A DNA stretch of 39,569 nt from a virus: positions 1 to 39,569 of the IMG/VR virus record IMGVR_UViG_3300013102_000022; one strand, given 5' to 3'. The notes below the pieces were generated by a model. The model ran no database searches. It had not been told where the DNA came from and saw nothing but the letters and a program-made list of their open reading frames with translations. Numbering within the stretch: position 1 is the stretch's first letter; each line of letters opens with the position of its first letter. The position numbers and the translations under genes were made by a program. Positions 1 through 8,968 of the stretch are shown here, piece after piece.

Positions 1-113
1 ATTGTGTCGCCTAGTTTAGATTCAGAAAACATCGAATAAATTACAATCAACCCAAAGCCAATAACAATAGTAACGATGAAGTTGATCCACTGCGTGAAAA
101 AATTTTCTTCCAT
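1..113 (-). CDS. 5' part of small membrane protein (duplicate of 39299..39559)
   Basis: This is the left-end copy of the first 37 codons of the gene listed in full at 39299..39559. The ATG is at 113-111, directly abutting the TAA stop (116-114) of the large ejection-protein gene. On the circle the two genes are therefore consecutive, and nothing separates the virion genes from the lysis genes. Confidence 0.85.
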   Translation of the reverse strand, partial: MEENFFTQWINFIVTIVIGFGLIVIYSMFSESKLGDT

Positions 114-123
114 TTATTCACCG
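1..123. repeat. Terminal direct repeat, left copy (circular overlap)
   Basis: Bases 1-123 are identical to 39447-39569. This is what a closed circle looks like when an assembler leaves one overlap, giving a unique length of 39446 bp. It lies inside a coding region, which argues against a true replicative terminal repeat. A headful-packaged, circularly permuted genome would give the same picture. Confidence 0.95.
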
Positions 124-3100
124 CCTTTTATAAAATTAATGCGTTTCATTAAATTTTCTTTTTCTTTCTTGCTTGATGCTTCATCCAATTTCTTAAACAA
201 GCTTCTTAATTTCTTATCACTAACGATTTTCTCATAAGTCGCTTGTCGGTCAGATGAATTGTCTACTTCTTCTGTTTGCTTGATTGTTAAAGGAGTTCTA
301 CGATCAGTGTACGGTTTATCATAATACGCATTCGTTTCAGGAAATGAACCAGGTCCCAAAAATAACCCTTTCAATACATTTTCTGGACTATCATCTACAG
401 GATATTTCAATTTTCCATTTTTGTAAACTCCACGTTCATTTAAAACCTTATTACCTTCATAAGTTTTGAACGCTTGGCTTCCACCAGAAGGCGCAAGCAG
501 AAATTTAGCAGGCTTAATTAGTTCTTTACCCAAAGTTGAGTTACCATCTGCATATTCTTTGTAATTAGGAATCGCTGCACTAATTGGATATCTACCGCCA
601 GTTAATGGAGATACAAACGGTAATTGCTCAGAAACGCCTTTTATTGTTCTTGTAGCCGCTTCTTTAGTATCCATTTCCGAATCACTGAAATTTTTGTAAG
701 ACTCCATAAATACTCCGATAGGGTCAAATGAAGGTCTTCTACCTAATACTTGTTCATACACTTCATTTGCAAGATAGCCGTACACTACCGCTTGAGTCAT
801 TTGTGACATTAACTCTTTTTTGTTGGCTGCGTTTTTAGGTATGTCTTTAAATAGGAAAGAGAGCTGATTATTAACCTCTATCTGGAATTGCATAATCGGG
901 CCTAATGTTCTCGAAGCAAACAATGTTGGTTGTTGCCCTTTCGAACGGTCAGCCATGATTCTACCTGCCCAATCATCCGCTTGTTGTAATGCTTCTTTTT
1001 CAGGTATACCCTTTTCAAGCAATTCGTAGTATTTACCCCTTACGATGGTTTGAGAACTGAATCTGTCAACGAGATCCATCATTCCCATTGAATTGTTCTC
1101 TATTTTATTCCACCAGGATCTAACTAAAGGTTTCGAACCTACACGTCTTGTTAAAAATCCAGATGCATCAGCGAATCCGTCTTTTCTAACGATATTCGTT
1201 ATTGTATCCATCATACCTTTTGCAAAAGCCGTTTTAGAAGTTGTTGCAGCTGCATGTGTGAGTGGAATGAATGCCGTTGATGCTGAACCGATGTTATACC
1301 CTAGCATATTCAATCCTGTTCTTTGTTTGATGGTATCAAGTACGCTATATGCTTTTCTGCCGAAGTGTTGTTCCACGTAACGGTCTGCTGCTGCTTTTTT
1401 ACCTGCTAACAGATTCCCTTGTTCTTTTAGATTTACAACAAGGTTAGTTAAATGCGTGCTTTCTCCATATTTATTCCGTAAAGAACCTTCTAATGCACGA
1501 AGTTTCTTAATATTCTCCGTGTGGTAGATTAATTGAGAGATACCTTCAATGTATCGGTCAAATCCTTCTATCGCTCCGAATGTAGTTTCATCCGTTTTAC
1601 GTTGCATTGCATTTGCGAAGAACTTTTTATTCGGCTTAAAGTTTTCGGTTAGACCATTGATTCCAGTAGGTAATGAGTAGTTTTCCATATCAATTCCGAA
1701 CTTTTTCAGCGTTTCAAATAATTCATCCACCCCTTTATAGTGAGGGAAGTAATTTTCTCGCTTCGGTATAGTCTTCTCACCCGCTTCTGATAACACTCTG
1801 TTAGCGGTATCAATTAACGTATTGTAGTTTTCCTTATACCAATCAGATACTTCTATTACCTTTTCCCAGTTTGGTGTGTCTATTTTTAGATTTTCTAAGC
1901 TGATTTTACCTTCACCGTACATTTGAACAAGTTGATCATCTTTACTTTTAGCTTTCATTCCAAAACTTTCAACCGTTTTTCTTTGGTCATTAACGAAACG
2001 TATTCTTTCCGTTTCTTTTTGGCGTACTGGTTGAATGTAATATTCTTTTAATTTTTTTCCATCATCTTTCCCAGCTATATCCTCGAAGTTGCGTTCAAGC
2101 GTTTCTCGACTAAGGAAAATTGGACTCTTGTCCTTCCACAAATCAGAGTTTCTTATTGCATCCTCAGCCATGTCTTTATAAAGCTCTTTATTTTCTTTAG
2201 CAACGTCTTTAACAGGATCCGCCTTATCAAGCACTGTCTGTTTGTTCGGCGAAGCATTCGTTCCTTCTCTTGATTTCATTTGACTAGATAACTCGTCGAT
2301 CTGTTTTTCCATATCACTAATACCGAACTGTGCTTTCAATTGGCTCTCTATTTGTTTATCTAAGTCCATTACATACTTTTCAGCAGCTTTGAATGACGTA
2401 TTATCCATTTTACTTAGATCTTTTCTTGTCTTTACATTGAGTTGTGAATCAATGTACTGTAAGTGATTAATAAAGTCTGTTTCGTTTTTAAATCCAGCTA
2501 AGTCCATAGCTTTTGCGAAGTCTGTGCCGTGATTCTTATTTTCGCCCTTAGCCACAAAACGATTAGGGATAGCTGAGAACTCGTCAGAAGCACGTAACTT
2601 ACTGTCTACACTGAAATGCGCCCACTCTGGTCTAGTGCTAGGTTTCTTGAAGGTTTCTTGTATCTCTTTAGCAGCTTTCCACAGGTCATCCGCTTGCACA
2701 TATTCATCCATTAAACGCTTGTTCTCATTTTGTGTAGTGGAATCTAGTTTACTCATTTCCACTTCTTTTAGTTTAGGGAGGTTATCATTGAACTGTTTAA
2801 TATTTTCCTTCAAGTTTTCGATTTCCTTAAATACTTCATCTTTCTTAACAGGCGCATCCGATATGGATTCATAAGCATTCTTCGGCATACCGTTGTCAGC
2901 TTGTTTAGATAATGCGGAAGATACATTTGATACATCTTGCCCCTTATAAGCTTTCATCAACCCTTCTATTCCTGGTCGTTGTTTCGTTGTAGTAGCTGCC
3001 AATTCTTTACCTACAGGTCGAACCGATATTTGTTCAAGGAGTCCTTGTAACGGTTCTCCTGGATTCCTCGGTTGCGGACCTCTCTGTGGAGGTGGAGGAA

Positions 3101-4280
3101 GTTCTGCCAGTGTTTCTTGGATGGATTTTTCTACAGGCGTGTTACCTATTGGTGGCTTCTTAATCTTGCTAAGCAACTTACCTAACCCCAATGTAACCGC
3201 TGGATCTAAAACGGCTCCTGCACCTGTTTCTAAACCAAATTGCGCTAGGTTTTGCTTCCAGTTATAATCCTCTGGATTCAGAGTTTCTCGCCCGGCAATT
3301 TCTGCACCTGACATGATAGCCCCGACAGAAGCACCCTCTTTGGCAGTCTGTTTGGCAATCTGTTTAGCCGTTTCTTTCGTTAAAGGTTGTTTCGCTAAAG
3401 CACCTAATCCCTTTGCACCTAATGAAGTTCCTCGCAAACCTTTAGCGATACCGACACCTGGCACTAAATATCCTAGCAAATCTGCAGCCGTGTCCGTACC
3501 TTTACCGTCACCAAACTTACGTGCAGTTTGATAAGGAGCTACTTCACCAGTAACACTTTTTTCAAGCTGTGCAGGTAATCCTAATAACACTGAGTTTGCA
3601 GTACGACTGGCAAAACGTTCAGCACCTTCTTTATCTCCACCCGTTTTAGCCCTAGACTCCTTGAAGTTTGCATCATCAAAAGCAGTAAGTGACTTTCCGA
3701 ATTCAAGAGCTTTCTGCAGGAAACCTTTTTCTTTTTTCTTATTTTCCTCCACATTAGTTCCAGATAAAAGTTGTGCGACTGTATTATTCTTTTTCTTTTG
3801 TTTATCCATGAATGCTTCAAAACGAACGTCACTTTCATTTATTCCTCGATTAGATGAATAGTTGTAACTCTTTTTGAAGTCAGAAGTTGCAGTTTCACCG
3901 ATTTCTTTTTCATACGCTTTGGAAGAAGTCTTTTGGTCTTTTTCACGATACTTTTTAAATTCTGCTAGTCGGTCTTCGGCGGAGTACTTACCTTTACCGC
4001 CATTCGAATTCATGCGTTTTTGTCCTGCTTTTTCTACTTCCGCAACTCTCTCTTGTCGCTTATAATAATTTTCAGCAATAGCCACAGGATTATTAGAAGG
4101 ATCAATTGGTGTTCCTCTTTTTTGCGACCAATACGATATATCATTAGCAAGTTGAGAGCGAATTTCCGCCCTCTCCTTTTCTTGCGCTTTATTATATTGT
4201 GTGCCAGTCGTTTTATATGTCTTGGGTTCTTTGACTTGCTTGTACTGTTTATTTATATAATCGCCATATCCATTACCCAT
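114..4280 (-). CDS. Large internal virion / DNA-ejection protein
   Basis: This is the largest gene (1388 aa) and the last virion gene before lysis. The start ATG at 4280 follows GGGGTGA. The N-terminal 200 residues are very rich in Lys, Glu and Gln. Hydrophobic Gly/Ala/Leu segments follow near residues 230-370, then a Pro-rich hinge near 395 (ELPPPPQRGPQPRNPG), long charged helical stretches at about 480-900, and a conserved-looking C-terminal third with hydrophobic patches near 1080 and 1240. Late position, size and composition fit the internal proteins of short-tailed phages that are ejected ahead of DNA and help it cross the envelope. The C-terminal region resembles the large polyvalent proteins of Gram-positive prophages. 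I see no lytic transglycosylase, protease or polymerase motif that I would defend. The assignment rests on context and general resemblance. Confidence 0.65.
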   Translation of the reverse strand: MGNGYGDYINKQYKQVKEPKTYKTTGTQYNKAQEKERAEIRSQLANDISYWSQKRGTPIDPSNNPVAIAENYYKRQERVAEVEKAGQKRMNSNGGKGKYSAEDRLAEFKKYREKDQKTSSKAYEKEIGETATSDFKKSYNYSSNRGINESDVRFEAFMDKQKKKNNTVAQLLSGTNVEENKKKEKGFLQKALEFGKSLTAFDDANFKESRAKTGGDKEGAERFASRTANSVLLGLPAQLEKSVTGEVAPYQTARKFGDGKGTDTAADLLGYLVPGVGIAKGLRGTSLGAKGLGALAKQPLTKETAKQIAKQTAKEGASVGAIMSGAEIAGRETLNPEDYNWKQNLAQFGLETGAGAVLDPAVTLGLGKLLSKIKKPPIGNTPVEKSIQETLAELPPPPQRGPQPRNPGEPLQGLLEQISVRPVGKELAATTTKQRPGIEGLMKAYKGQDVSNVSSALSKQADNGMPKNAYESISDAPVKKDEVFKEIENLKENIKQFNDNLPKLKEVEMSKLDSTTQNENKRLMDEYVQADDLWKAAKEIQETFKKPSTRPEWAHFSVDSKLRASDEFSAIPNRFVAKGENKNHGTDFAKAMDLAGFKNETDFINHLQYIDSQLNVKTRKDLSKMDNTSFKAAEKYVMDLDKQIESQLKAQFGISDMEKQIDELSSQMKSREGTNASPNKQTVLDKADPVKDVAKENKELYKDMAEDAIRNSDLWKDKSPIFLSRETLERNFEDIAGKDDGKKLKEYYIQPVRQKETERIRFVNDQRKTVESFGMKAKSKDDQLVQMYGEGKISLENLKIDTPNWEKVIEVSDWYKENYNTLIDTANRVLSEAGEKTIPKRENYFPHYKGVDELFETLKKFGIDMENYSLPTGINGLTENFKPNKKFFANAMQRKTDETTFGAIEGFDRYIEGISQLIYHTENIKKLRALEGSLRNKYGESTHLTNLVVNLKEQGNLLAGKKAAADRYVEQHFGRKAYSVLDTIKQRTGLNMLGYNIGSASTAFIPLTHAAATTSKTAFAKGMMDTITNIVRKDGFADASGFLTRRVGSKPLVRSWWNKIENNSMGMMDLVDRFSSQTIVRGKYYELLEKGIPEKEALQQADDWAGRIMADRSKGQQPTLFASRTLGPIMQFQIEVNNQLSFLFKDIPKNAANKKELMSQMTQAVVYGYLANEVYEQVLGRRPSFDPIGVFMESYKNFSDSEMDTKEAATRTIKGVSEQLPFVSPLTGGRYPISAAIPNYKEYADGNSTLGKELIKPAKFLLAPSGGSQAFKTYEGNKVLNERGVYKNGKLKYPVDDSPENVLKGLFLGPGSFPETNAYYDKPYTDRRTPLTIKQTEEVDNSSDRQATYEKIVSDKKLRSLFKKLDEASSKKEKENLMKRINFIKGGE

Positions 4281-4290
4281 TTATTCACCC

Positions 4291-5472
4291 CTATTTATAT
4301 AGGTCTCTCATTACTTGTTGCATTTTCTTTGCGTAATCTGTAGACCCAGGTAATACTCGAGCCGTACCCTTCTGTCTAGCTGCAGGTTGTTCAAACGCAT
4401 CAATGTATTGTCGTTCAGTCATGATTTTACTTTGCTTAGGGTTAGTAGGTAGTTGGGTAATCGGATTTCCTTTTAGGTAACCACCATAACTGCCACCACC
4501 GCCGCCACTTCTACCCTTACGAGCATTATTAATCGCATCTTGTTGTTTATTGTAATTAAATTGTTGTTGCCACTGGCTATCACCTACTTGGTCTCGTGTT
4601 TTACCGTAGTCAAATTGTGACTGCCATTGATTGTCGCCTACTTGATCCCTGGACTGCCCATATTTGAATTGCGATAGCCATTGAGCATCTCCTATAGAAT
4701 CCCTACCTGCTTGATAATTGAAGTTACGATTGTCTATAGATTGGCCATAATTAAATTGTTGTTGCCATTGCTTATCGCCGATGGAATCTCTACCTTGTTG
4801 ATAAGCAAATTCGTTGTTATAACGACTGTCTCCTATTGCATCGCGTCCACGACTGTAACCTATTTCATCAGCACGCATACTGGAATCAAATAACGCTTGT
4901 GCCCTCTGTGCTTCTAATGATGCAATTAATGCTTGTTCAGATGCAGGATCGTTTAAGTCTGAAATTTGACGTTCAAGATCATTCATCGTTTGTTGTTCTT
5001 GTAGATTCAAGCCATTCAATGAATTTTGTCGTGCATTCTGCAGTCCTGTGGAAGCCGTGACATTCTCACCACTCGATTGAAGTCCACTTGATGCCATCAT
5101 TTCACGAAGCCTTTGTGCATTTTGGGCACTAACTACATCTGATTGGTTCCTAGCACTTTGGTATTGGGGTGCGACTTCAGCTTTCTGTTGATTTACTTTC
5201 CCGATTGCTTTATCACGTTGTGCATAATATTGAGCCAGTTGTGCCGCTTTTTGTTGGTCATAAATCGCATTGACCTGGGATTGCATTTGTTGCATATATG
5301 CTGCTTGGTCGAATCCTGGCGCTTGTGGTGCCGATTGTGCCTGTACTGATGGAGCCTTTGGTGCTTTGAAACTATCGTATGCTGCTTGCTTTTCTGCAGT
5401 CGGTTTAACAAGTTGAACTCCGTTTGCCGCTTTACGTTGTATCTCAGCCAATGTGTTTGATGATATTGCCAT
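4291..5472 (-). CDS. Gln-rich repeat-containing internal virion protein
   Basis: The product is 393 aa. An upstream in-frame ATG at 5508 exists, but the ATG at 5472 is directly preceded by GAGGTGAG and is chosen. The first 200 residues are Gln/Ala-rich and helical (for example MQQMQSQVNAIYDQQKAAQ). Residues about 209-309 are five full and one shortened copy of an 18-residue repeat with the core GRDSIGDxQWQxQFNYGQ. A GGGGG linker and a basic C-terminus follow. Its position, 10 bases before the large ejection protein, suggests that the two act together as pilot proteins. In P22, three such proteins sit at this place. No enzyme motif is visible, and the family is not one I can name. Confidence 0.6.
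   Translation of the reverse strand: MAISSNTLAEIQRKAANGVQLVKPTAEKQAAYDSFKAPKAPSVQAQSAPQAPGFDQAAYMQQMQSQVNAIYDQQKAAQLAQYYAQRDKAIGKVNQQKAEVAPQYQSARNQSDVVSAQNAQRLREMMASSGLQSSGENVTASTGLQNARQNSLNGLNLQEQQTMNDLERQISDLNDPASEQALIASLEAQRAQALFDSSMRADEIGYSRGRDAIGDSRYNNEFAYQQGRDSIGDKQWQQQFNYGQSIDNRNFNYQAGRDSIGDAQWLSQFKYGQSRDQVGDNQWQSQFDYGKTRDQVGDSQWQQQFNYNKQQDAINNARKGRSGGGGGSYGGYLKGNPITQLPTNPKQSKIMTERQYIDAFEQPAARQKGTARVLPGSTDYAKKMQQVMRDLYK
4546..4848 (-). repeat. Tandem 54-bp coding repeat (18-aa period)
   Basis: The array encodes units beginning G/S/T-R-D-x-[IV]-G-D and ending in F-x-Y-x-x. There are five full units, and the third of six positions is a shortened 11-residue unit (SIDNRNFNYQA). Codon-level divergence between copies shows the array is old rather than a recent slippage product. 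Asp, Gln, Trp and Tyr at fixed positions suggest a regular fold or filament. Confidence 0.85.
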
Positions 5473-5490
5473 TTTCTCACCTCGTTTTTG

Positions 5491-5525
5491 GATAAATAAA
5501 AAGAGCACCCGTGATGGATGCCCTC
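5491..5525 (-). terminator. Probable weak rho-independent terminator
   Basis: On the minus strand GAG..CATCC pairs with GGGTG-CTC around a 5-nt loop with a 2-nt bulge, followed by CTTTTTATTT. It lies between the 93-aa protein and the Gln-rich virion gene. Since virion genes continue downstream, it probably attenuates rather than stops transcription. Confidence 0.5.
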
Positions 5526-5548
5526 GATGTTAGTATTCTATTGATTTC

Positions 5549-5830
5549 TTACTTTACGCTTGTTTCTGTTACCGACATAAGTGTAATCGGTGGACTGTAT
5601 TTTGGGTCGCTCTCATCCTTCAATGCTAAAGTATCAGCATGTTCTTGGTCAGTTATCCAACCTTTCGTTTTAGCATCGTCAATGTAATCAATATAATAGG
5701 CGTCTGCTGCCCTTTGCATTACAGGTACGACGTATTCTGGGCGAGTAGCCCCGATATTTGTTAAAGAGTTACTTCCTGTCAAGTAAACATTAGTAGCGTA
5801 AGATTTAACCAAAAGTGTGCTAACTGTCAT
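5549..5830 (-). CDS. Small protein of the tail-fibre cluster, unknown function
   Basis: The product is 93 aa from the ATG at 5830 (SD GGGG about 10 nt upstream). An in-frame ATG at 5839 is possible but sits almost on the SD. It contains a helical motif, WITDQEHADTLAL, like the short residue-counting helices in XkdX-type proteins of Gram-positive tail clusters, but it is longer than XkdX (about 50 aa). The start lies just past the stop of the preceding 108-aa gene, so the two are probably translationally coupled. It may be a fibre-associated chaperone or accessory protein. This is inferred from position only. Confidence 0.6.
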   Translation of the reverse strand: MTVSTLLVKSYATNVYLTGSNSLTNIGATRPEYVVPVMQRAADAYYIDYIDDAKTKGWITDQEHADTLALKDESDPKYSPPITLMSVTETSVK

Positions 5831-5831
5831 T

Positions 5832-6158
5832 TTATACATTCCCCGTTTCTAGTGATAGTTCTATTAATTCTTGTAAAGTTGTACTTATTTCAGATACAGT
5901 CGTACTTGTCACGTTTTGTATTTTCTTTAGGTCTGTTATTTTTAATTCTTGTTGTGTTAATTTTTCTTTACTGTTCTCAAATTCTTCTCGTGGAACATTC
6001 ACATAAACAACTTGTTTTGTATCTTCCTCCGGGTTATCAGAGAATACAATAAAATTTCCCTCGGATATATTTCGTTCTTCGATAATTGTTTTCGTTTTGT
6101 GTTCGGTTATTAAACTTTCTCGTTGTTCGATTGTTTCGTATTGAAATGTATATTTCAA
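5832..6158 (-). CDS. Tail-cluster protein with C-terminal helix, unknown function
   Basis: The product is 108 aa and starts with TTG at 6158, with GGAGTG 8 nt upstream. The N-terminal half is beta-rich and charged. The C-terminal half (from about residue 60) is an amphipathic helix rich in Thr, Glu and Ile, of the sort that forms coiled coils or trimer bundles. It follows the tail-fibre gene by 15 bases and precedes the 93-aa gene. Proteins of this size after a fibre gene are often assembly chaperones or fibre tips, but I recognise no specific family. Confidence 0.65.
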   Translation of the reverse strand: MKYTFQYETIEQRESLITEHKTKTIIEERNISEGNFIVFSDNPEEDTKQVVYVNVPREEFENSKEKLTQQELKITDLKKIQNVTSTTVSEISTTLQELIELSLETGNV

Positions 6159-6173
6159 AATTAGTCACTCCCA

Positions 6174-7352
6174 TTATAATATTACAGTTACTGTAGGGTT
6201 CATGGATTGGATATATAGTTTTAGAGTCATTGGACAATTGGCTCCAATCCCCGTTGTATTAGTATATAGTTGTAATTTATCGTTCACATTGACTGTTATA
6301 TCTTCGGTGAAGGTTGTATCACTTGCCGAAGTACCTGTTCTATTTATTCCTACGGCAATATCATTAACATATATTTGAGCCTGTCCCGTTGTCGTTGCCG
6401 GGTCGGTTGTTCGAATTGTCATAGTGACTCTATAAACTCCCGGCTTAGTTATAAGTACTTCCATTTTTTTTGTTCGGACATTATTAAATCCGCTAAGTCC
6501 TTGACGGTCATATATTAGAACACCTCCGGCAACTACTCGGGGAGTCAATACTTTCCCCCCGTTATAGTAACCAACAGGAATTATAATATCTGTGGTTTCA
6601 GATGCTTGTATATTGCCCGAACCATTATTCACCATTGTCCCACTCACAACACCAGTCTCTCTTCCTACTGTATATCCAGCTAGGACTTGAGCATCTTCTG
6701 CTGTTCCATATTCACCCCCTTCACCCTGTAAGATAAAATTTACAGTCATTGAATTGTAGCGGAAGGTGTATACTCCATTTTTTTTAAAATTAGTTTTATC
6801 GAGTCCGTTATCTTTTTTAAGTGGAATTGGTCCTAATCCATTTACATTAAGAGTGGAAGGTCCTGTACTGTCCACATTCATTGTTACTGATACAGCCATC
6901 CCCTCGAAATAAGAACTCGGTGCAGGATTTAAGTTGACAGCGTAAGCGTTAGCTACGCCTGTTGTAGTTCCATGCGGCACAACCGATTTGTTCGTAGGCG
7001 AAAATTTATTATGAGTAATCGTTTCGTCAGGAATCTGGCCTAACACTACTCCATTAATTTGACTAAGAAGATAAGCTCTGTTTTCATCATCTAATGCCTT
7101 CAAACTTTCTAATAACGCTTGTACAGTCGCCCCATTCAATCCTGTGATATTTGTAGTACCTACGTTATCCGCACCACTGTCACCGTCCACAACGGATTGC
7201 AGATTATCGATCAATTGATTCAGATATACCCTAACTTCATCTGGTGCGGCGTCAAACCATGCTTTTACTTCTGCGGCGGTCATTGAACTGTTTGGTTTAT
7301 CTGATAAATCCGATACATCTTTTGTAAAAGCTAATAACTTTTCTAATGGCAT
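6174..7352 (-). CDS. Tail fibre / receptor-binding protein
   Basis: The product is 392 aa, starting ATG 7352 after GGTGAAATAA. Residues 1-110 are helical (MTAAEVKAWFDAAPDE, then LLESLKALDDENRAYL) and probably form the virion-attachment stalk. From about residue 120 the chain is Gly/Thr/Asn-rich beta structure typical of fibre shafts (STLNVNGLGPIPLKK). The last 150 residues look like a C1q/TNF-type jelly-roll head: the GVYRVTMTIRTT, AQIYVNDIAVG and VNVNDKLQLYTNTTG segments match the strand pattern of phage fibre tips. It lies between the gp10-like tail protein and two small accessory genes, so it is probably a receptor-binding fibre distinct from the deacetylase one. Confidence 0.75.
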   Translation of the reverse strand: MPLEKLLAFTKDVSDLSDKPNSSMTAAEVKAWFDAAPDEVRVYLNQLIDNLQSVVDGDSGADNVGTTNITGLNGATVQALLESLKALDDENRAYLLSQINGVVLGQIPDETITHNKFSPTNKSVVPHGTTTGVANAYAVNLNPAPSSYFEGMAVSVTMNVDSTGPSTLNVNGLGPIPLKKDNGLDKTNFKKNGVYTFRYNSMTVNFILQGEGGEYGTAEDAQVLAGYTVGRETGVVSGTMVNNGSGNIQASETTDIIIPVGYYNGGKVLTPRVVAGGVLIYDRQGLSGFNNVRTKKMEVLITKPGVYRVTMTIRTTDPATTTGQAQIYVNDIAVGINRTGTSASDTTFTEDITVNVNDKLQLYTNTTGIGANCPMTLKLYIQSMNPTVTVIL

Positions 7353-7365
7353 TTATTTCACCTCA

Positions 7366-8883
7366 CTATTTGACTGCACTTTGATATCGGTATTTAATCC
7401 CAACGGATAACAACCCCAATCCTTCGTCTATTTTGTCGTTCTTAATAATCAATTGAAAATGCGTGATTTTCTTCGCTTTTATCTTAGCCATTGACTCTTG
7501 TGGAAATGAAGAAAGTAAAAAAGACCAATGATTGAAATCGATGTTACGGAAGTCTAATAAATCCATTCGAGAAGTTTTGACTAGTGCACTCTCTTTTTTA
7601 TTGGATACATAGTATAAATCCGCACTCGTTCTAGTCATAGGTTTTAACCCAAAATACACTTTTTCAACGAGTTTCCTTAATTCATCTGCACCAAACGTGA
7701 AGTGTTTTGACTTCCAATATGCATTAATTGGTTGTTCGTCGTCATTGAATGGACGTGGTTCGCTTTCTTTCATGAACCTGTATAAAATTCCATCTGTTGA
7801 ACTACCAAACATCAAATCCCCATTACGTTCAATAAAACAATTAGCTTTAATGTTGTTGTATAAATACCACTCATTAATCGTGTAATCAAACACATATACA
7901 TTCCCATTCAACGCAAGCCAGTATTTCTTATCATAATCAACGGATACAGCTTTATCTAAATTAGGCTCAGATAGTAACCTAGCATCAATCATTTCAGAAA
8001 CATGAGATACGTTTCGTTCATCACGAACACTTGAAGCCGTTAGCATGTATACACCATTCTTAGAAAGCGATACAGGGTTGTTCTCCACGATTTGAATAGA
8101 GTGAGTAGCAATTGTTCCAACCTGGTCATTAATCGGCTTAGATGGAAAGGTAGCTAATCCATTTGCATCTAATTGATAGGTTACTTGATGTTTACCATTT
8201 GCTCTTTCCACAACCAGGTAATCATATTGTTTAACAAAACCTTTCACGGTTTCATTAAACTTGTAAAATCCATTCTCAGGAAAATAGGACGGATCACTTA
8301 AACCACTACGCCAAACGTAGTCTGACATATCTTTATTACCCGCCACAAATACCCTTGTATCATTAGAGCCACCAAATATTGTATGAAACCGACATTTCTT
8401 AATGCGATTTGGGAATTCTGATTGTGTTTTATAAGCCGTGATGATGACGTTATTCGTCCCTTTAGGTGGTGCTGCTTTAAATGTAACTTTCCCAAGCACA
8501 CGATCTACTGTGAAATCCGTCACTTCGGTTTTAGCTACATTGTCAACCAATGCAGTTACAAGAGTTACATCTAATCCAGTAAGCGATAATTGAAAGGCCG
8601 TTTCTGTACCAAGTGTGGAAAAACTGTCTTTAAATCCAGCACCTAATAAATTAAAATCCTCTAACGGTTCCCCGCCACCTACAGGATCTTTTGAGATAAA
8701 AAGAGTGGGAATGTAAGGGACCACTTCCGATACAGTCGTTCCGTCATACACAAGATAATTCGTGCCATCCATGATGTAACACTTACCATTCATCGTGAAG
8801 AAAGAAGTCTGAGTATCCGCTAACCCTGTGAACACTTCCGTTGGAGGAACTAAATCTACGAGTAGTTCATCTCGCCATTTCAT
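7366..8883 (-). CDS. Tail protein, C-terminal portion of split gp10-like protein
   Basis: The product is 505 aa, starting ATG 8883 with a strong SD (AAAGGAGGGG). From residue 18 the sequence reads like the body of a family of Gram-positive prophage virion proteins: FTGLADTQTSFFTMNGKCYI, then YLVYDGTTV and PYIPTLFIS, with GGGEPLEDFNLLGAGFK following. Repeated beta blades (NDTRVFVAGN, NAYWKSKHFTFG) suggest a propeller like P22 gp10 (tail hub). In homologues I recall, this body follows a KGMNLSV-type N-terminus in one chain. Here that N-terminus is a separate gene (11008..11382), and a deacetylase gene lies between. The first 15 residues (MKWRDELLVDLVPPT) look newly recruited. It is followed after 13 bases by the fibre gene. 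Confidence 0.75.
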   Translation of the reverse strand: MKWRDELLVDLVPPTEVFTGLADTQTSFFTMNGKCYIMDGTNYLVYDGTTVSEVVPYIPTLFISKDPVGGGEPLEDFNLLGAGFKDSFSTLGTETAFQLSLTGLDVTLVTALVDNVAKTEVTDFTVDRVLGKVTFKAAPPKGTNNVIITAYKTQSEFPNRIKKCRFHTIFGGSNDTRVFVAGNKDMSDYVWRSGLSDPSYFPENGFYKFNETVKGFVKQYDYLVVERANGKHQVTYQLDANGLATFPSKPINDQVGTIATHSIQIVENNPVSLSKNGVYMLTASSVRDERNVSHVSEMIDARLLSEPNLDKAVSVDYDKKYWLALNGNVYVFDYTINEWYLYNNIKANCFIERNGDLMFGSSTDGILYRFMKESEPRPFNDDEQPINAYWKSKHFTFGADELRKLVEKVYFGLKPMTRTSADLYYVSNKKESALVKTSRMDLLDFRNIDFNHWSFLLSSFPQESMAKIKAKKITHFQLIIKNDKIDEGLGLLSVGIKYRYQSAVK

Positions 8884-8902
8884 ATGTCCCCTCCTTTCGC
8901 AT

Positions 8903-8929
8903 AAAAAAAAGAGCCTTTAAATGGGCTCT
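8903..8929 (-). terminator. Rho-independent terminator after deacetylase tail gene
   Basis: On the minus strand AGAGCC-CATTTAAA-GGCTCT is followed by eight T. It lies between the deacetylase stop (8969) and the SD of the gp10-like C-terminal gene, inside the late operon. Confidence 0.85.
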
Positions 8930-8968
8930 CTAAAAATTATATTTACGACACAGTTTGTTCCTACCGTA

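Noticed and set aside
1-123. A genuine T7-like terminal repeat
   Set aside because: It begins and ends inside a gene at arbitrary positions and has the length of an assembler overlap. No T7-like RNA polymerase or related genes are present.
1093-3861. Several 66-95 codon plus-strand frames opposite the large ejection-protein gene
   Set aside because: All antisense to a coding gene of 1388 codons, without SDs or family resemblance.
4546-4848. CRISPR-like appearance of the regular 54-bp repeats
   Set aside because: The repeats are in frame, diverged at third positions and have no unique spacers. They encode a protein repeat.
7366-8883. Pseudogene status of the gp10-like C-terminal portion
   Set aside because: The 505-codon frame is intact with a near-ideal SD (AAAGGAGGGG). 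A decaying fragment would not be expected to keep both.
8931-8968. TATAAT on the minus strand before the terminator at 8903
   Set aside because: No -35 at any acceptable distance, and the terminator lies immediately downstream, so a useful promoter is unlikely.
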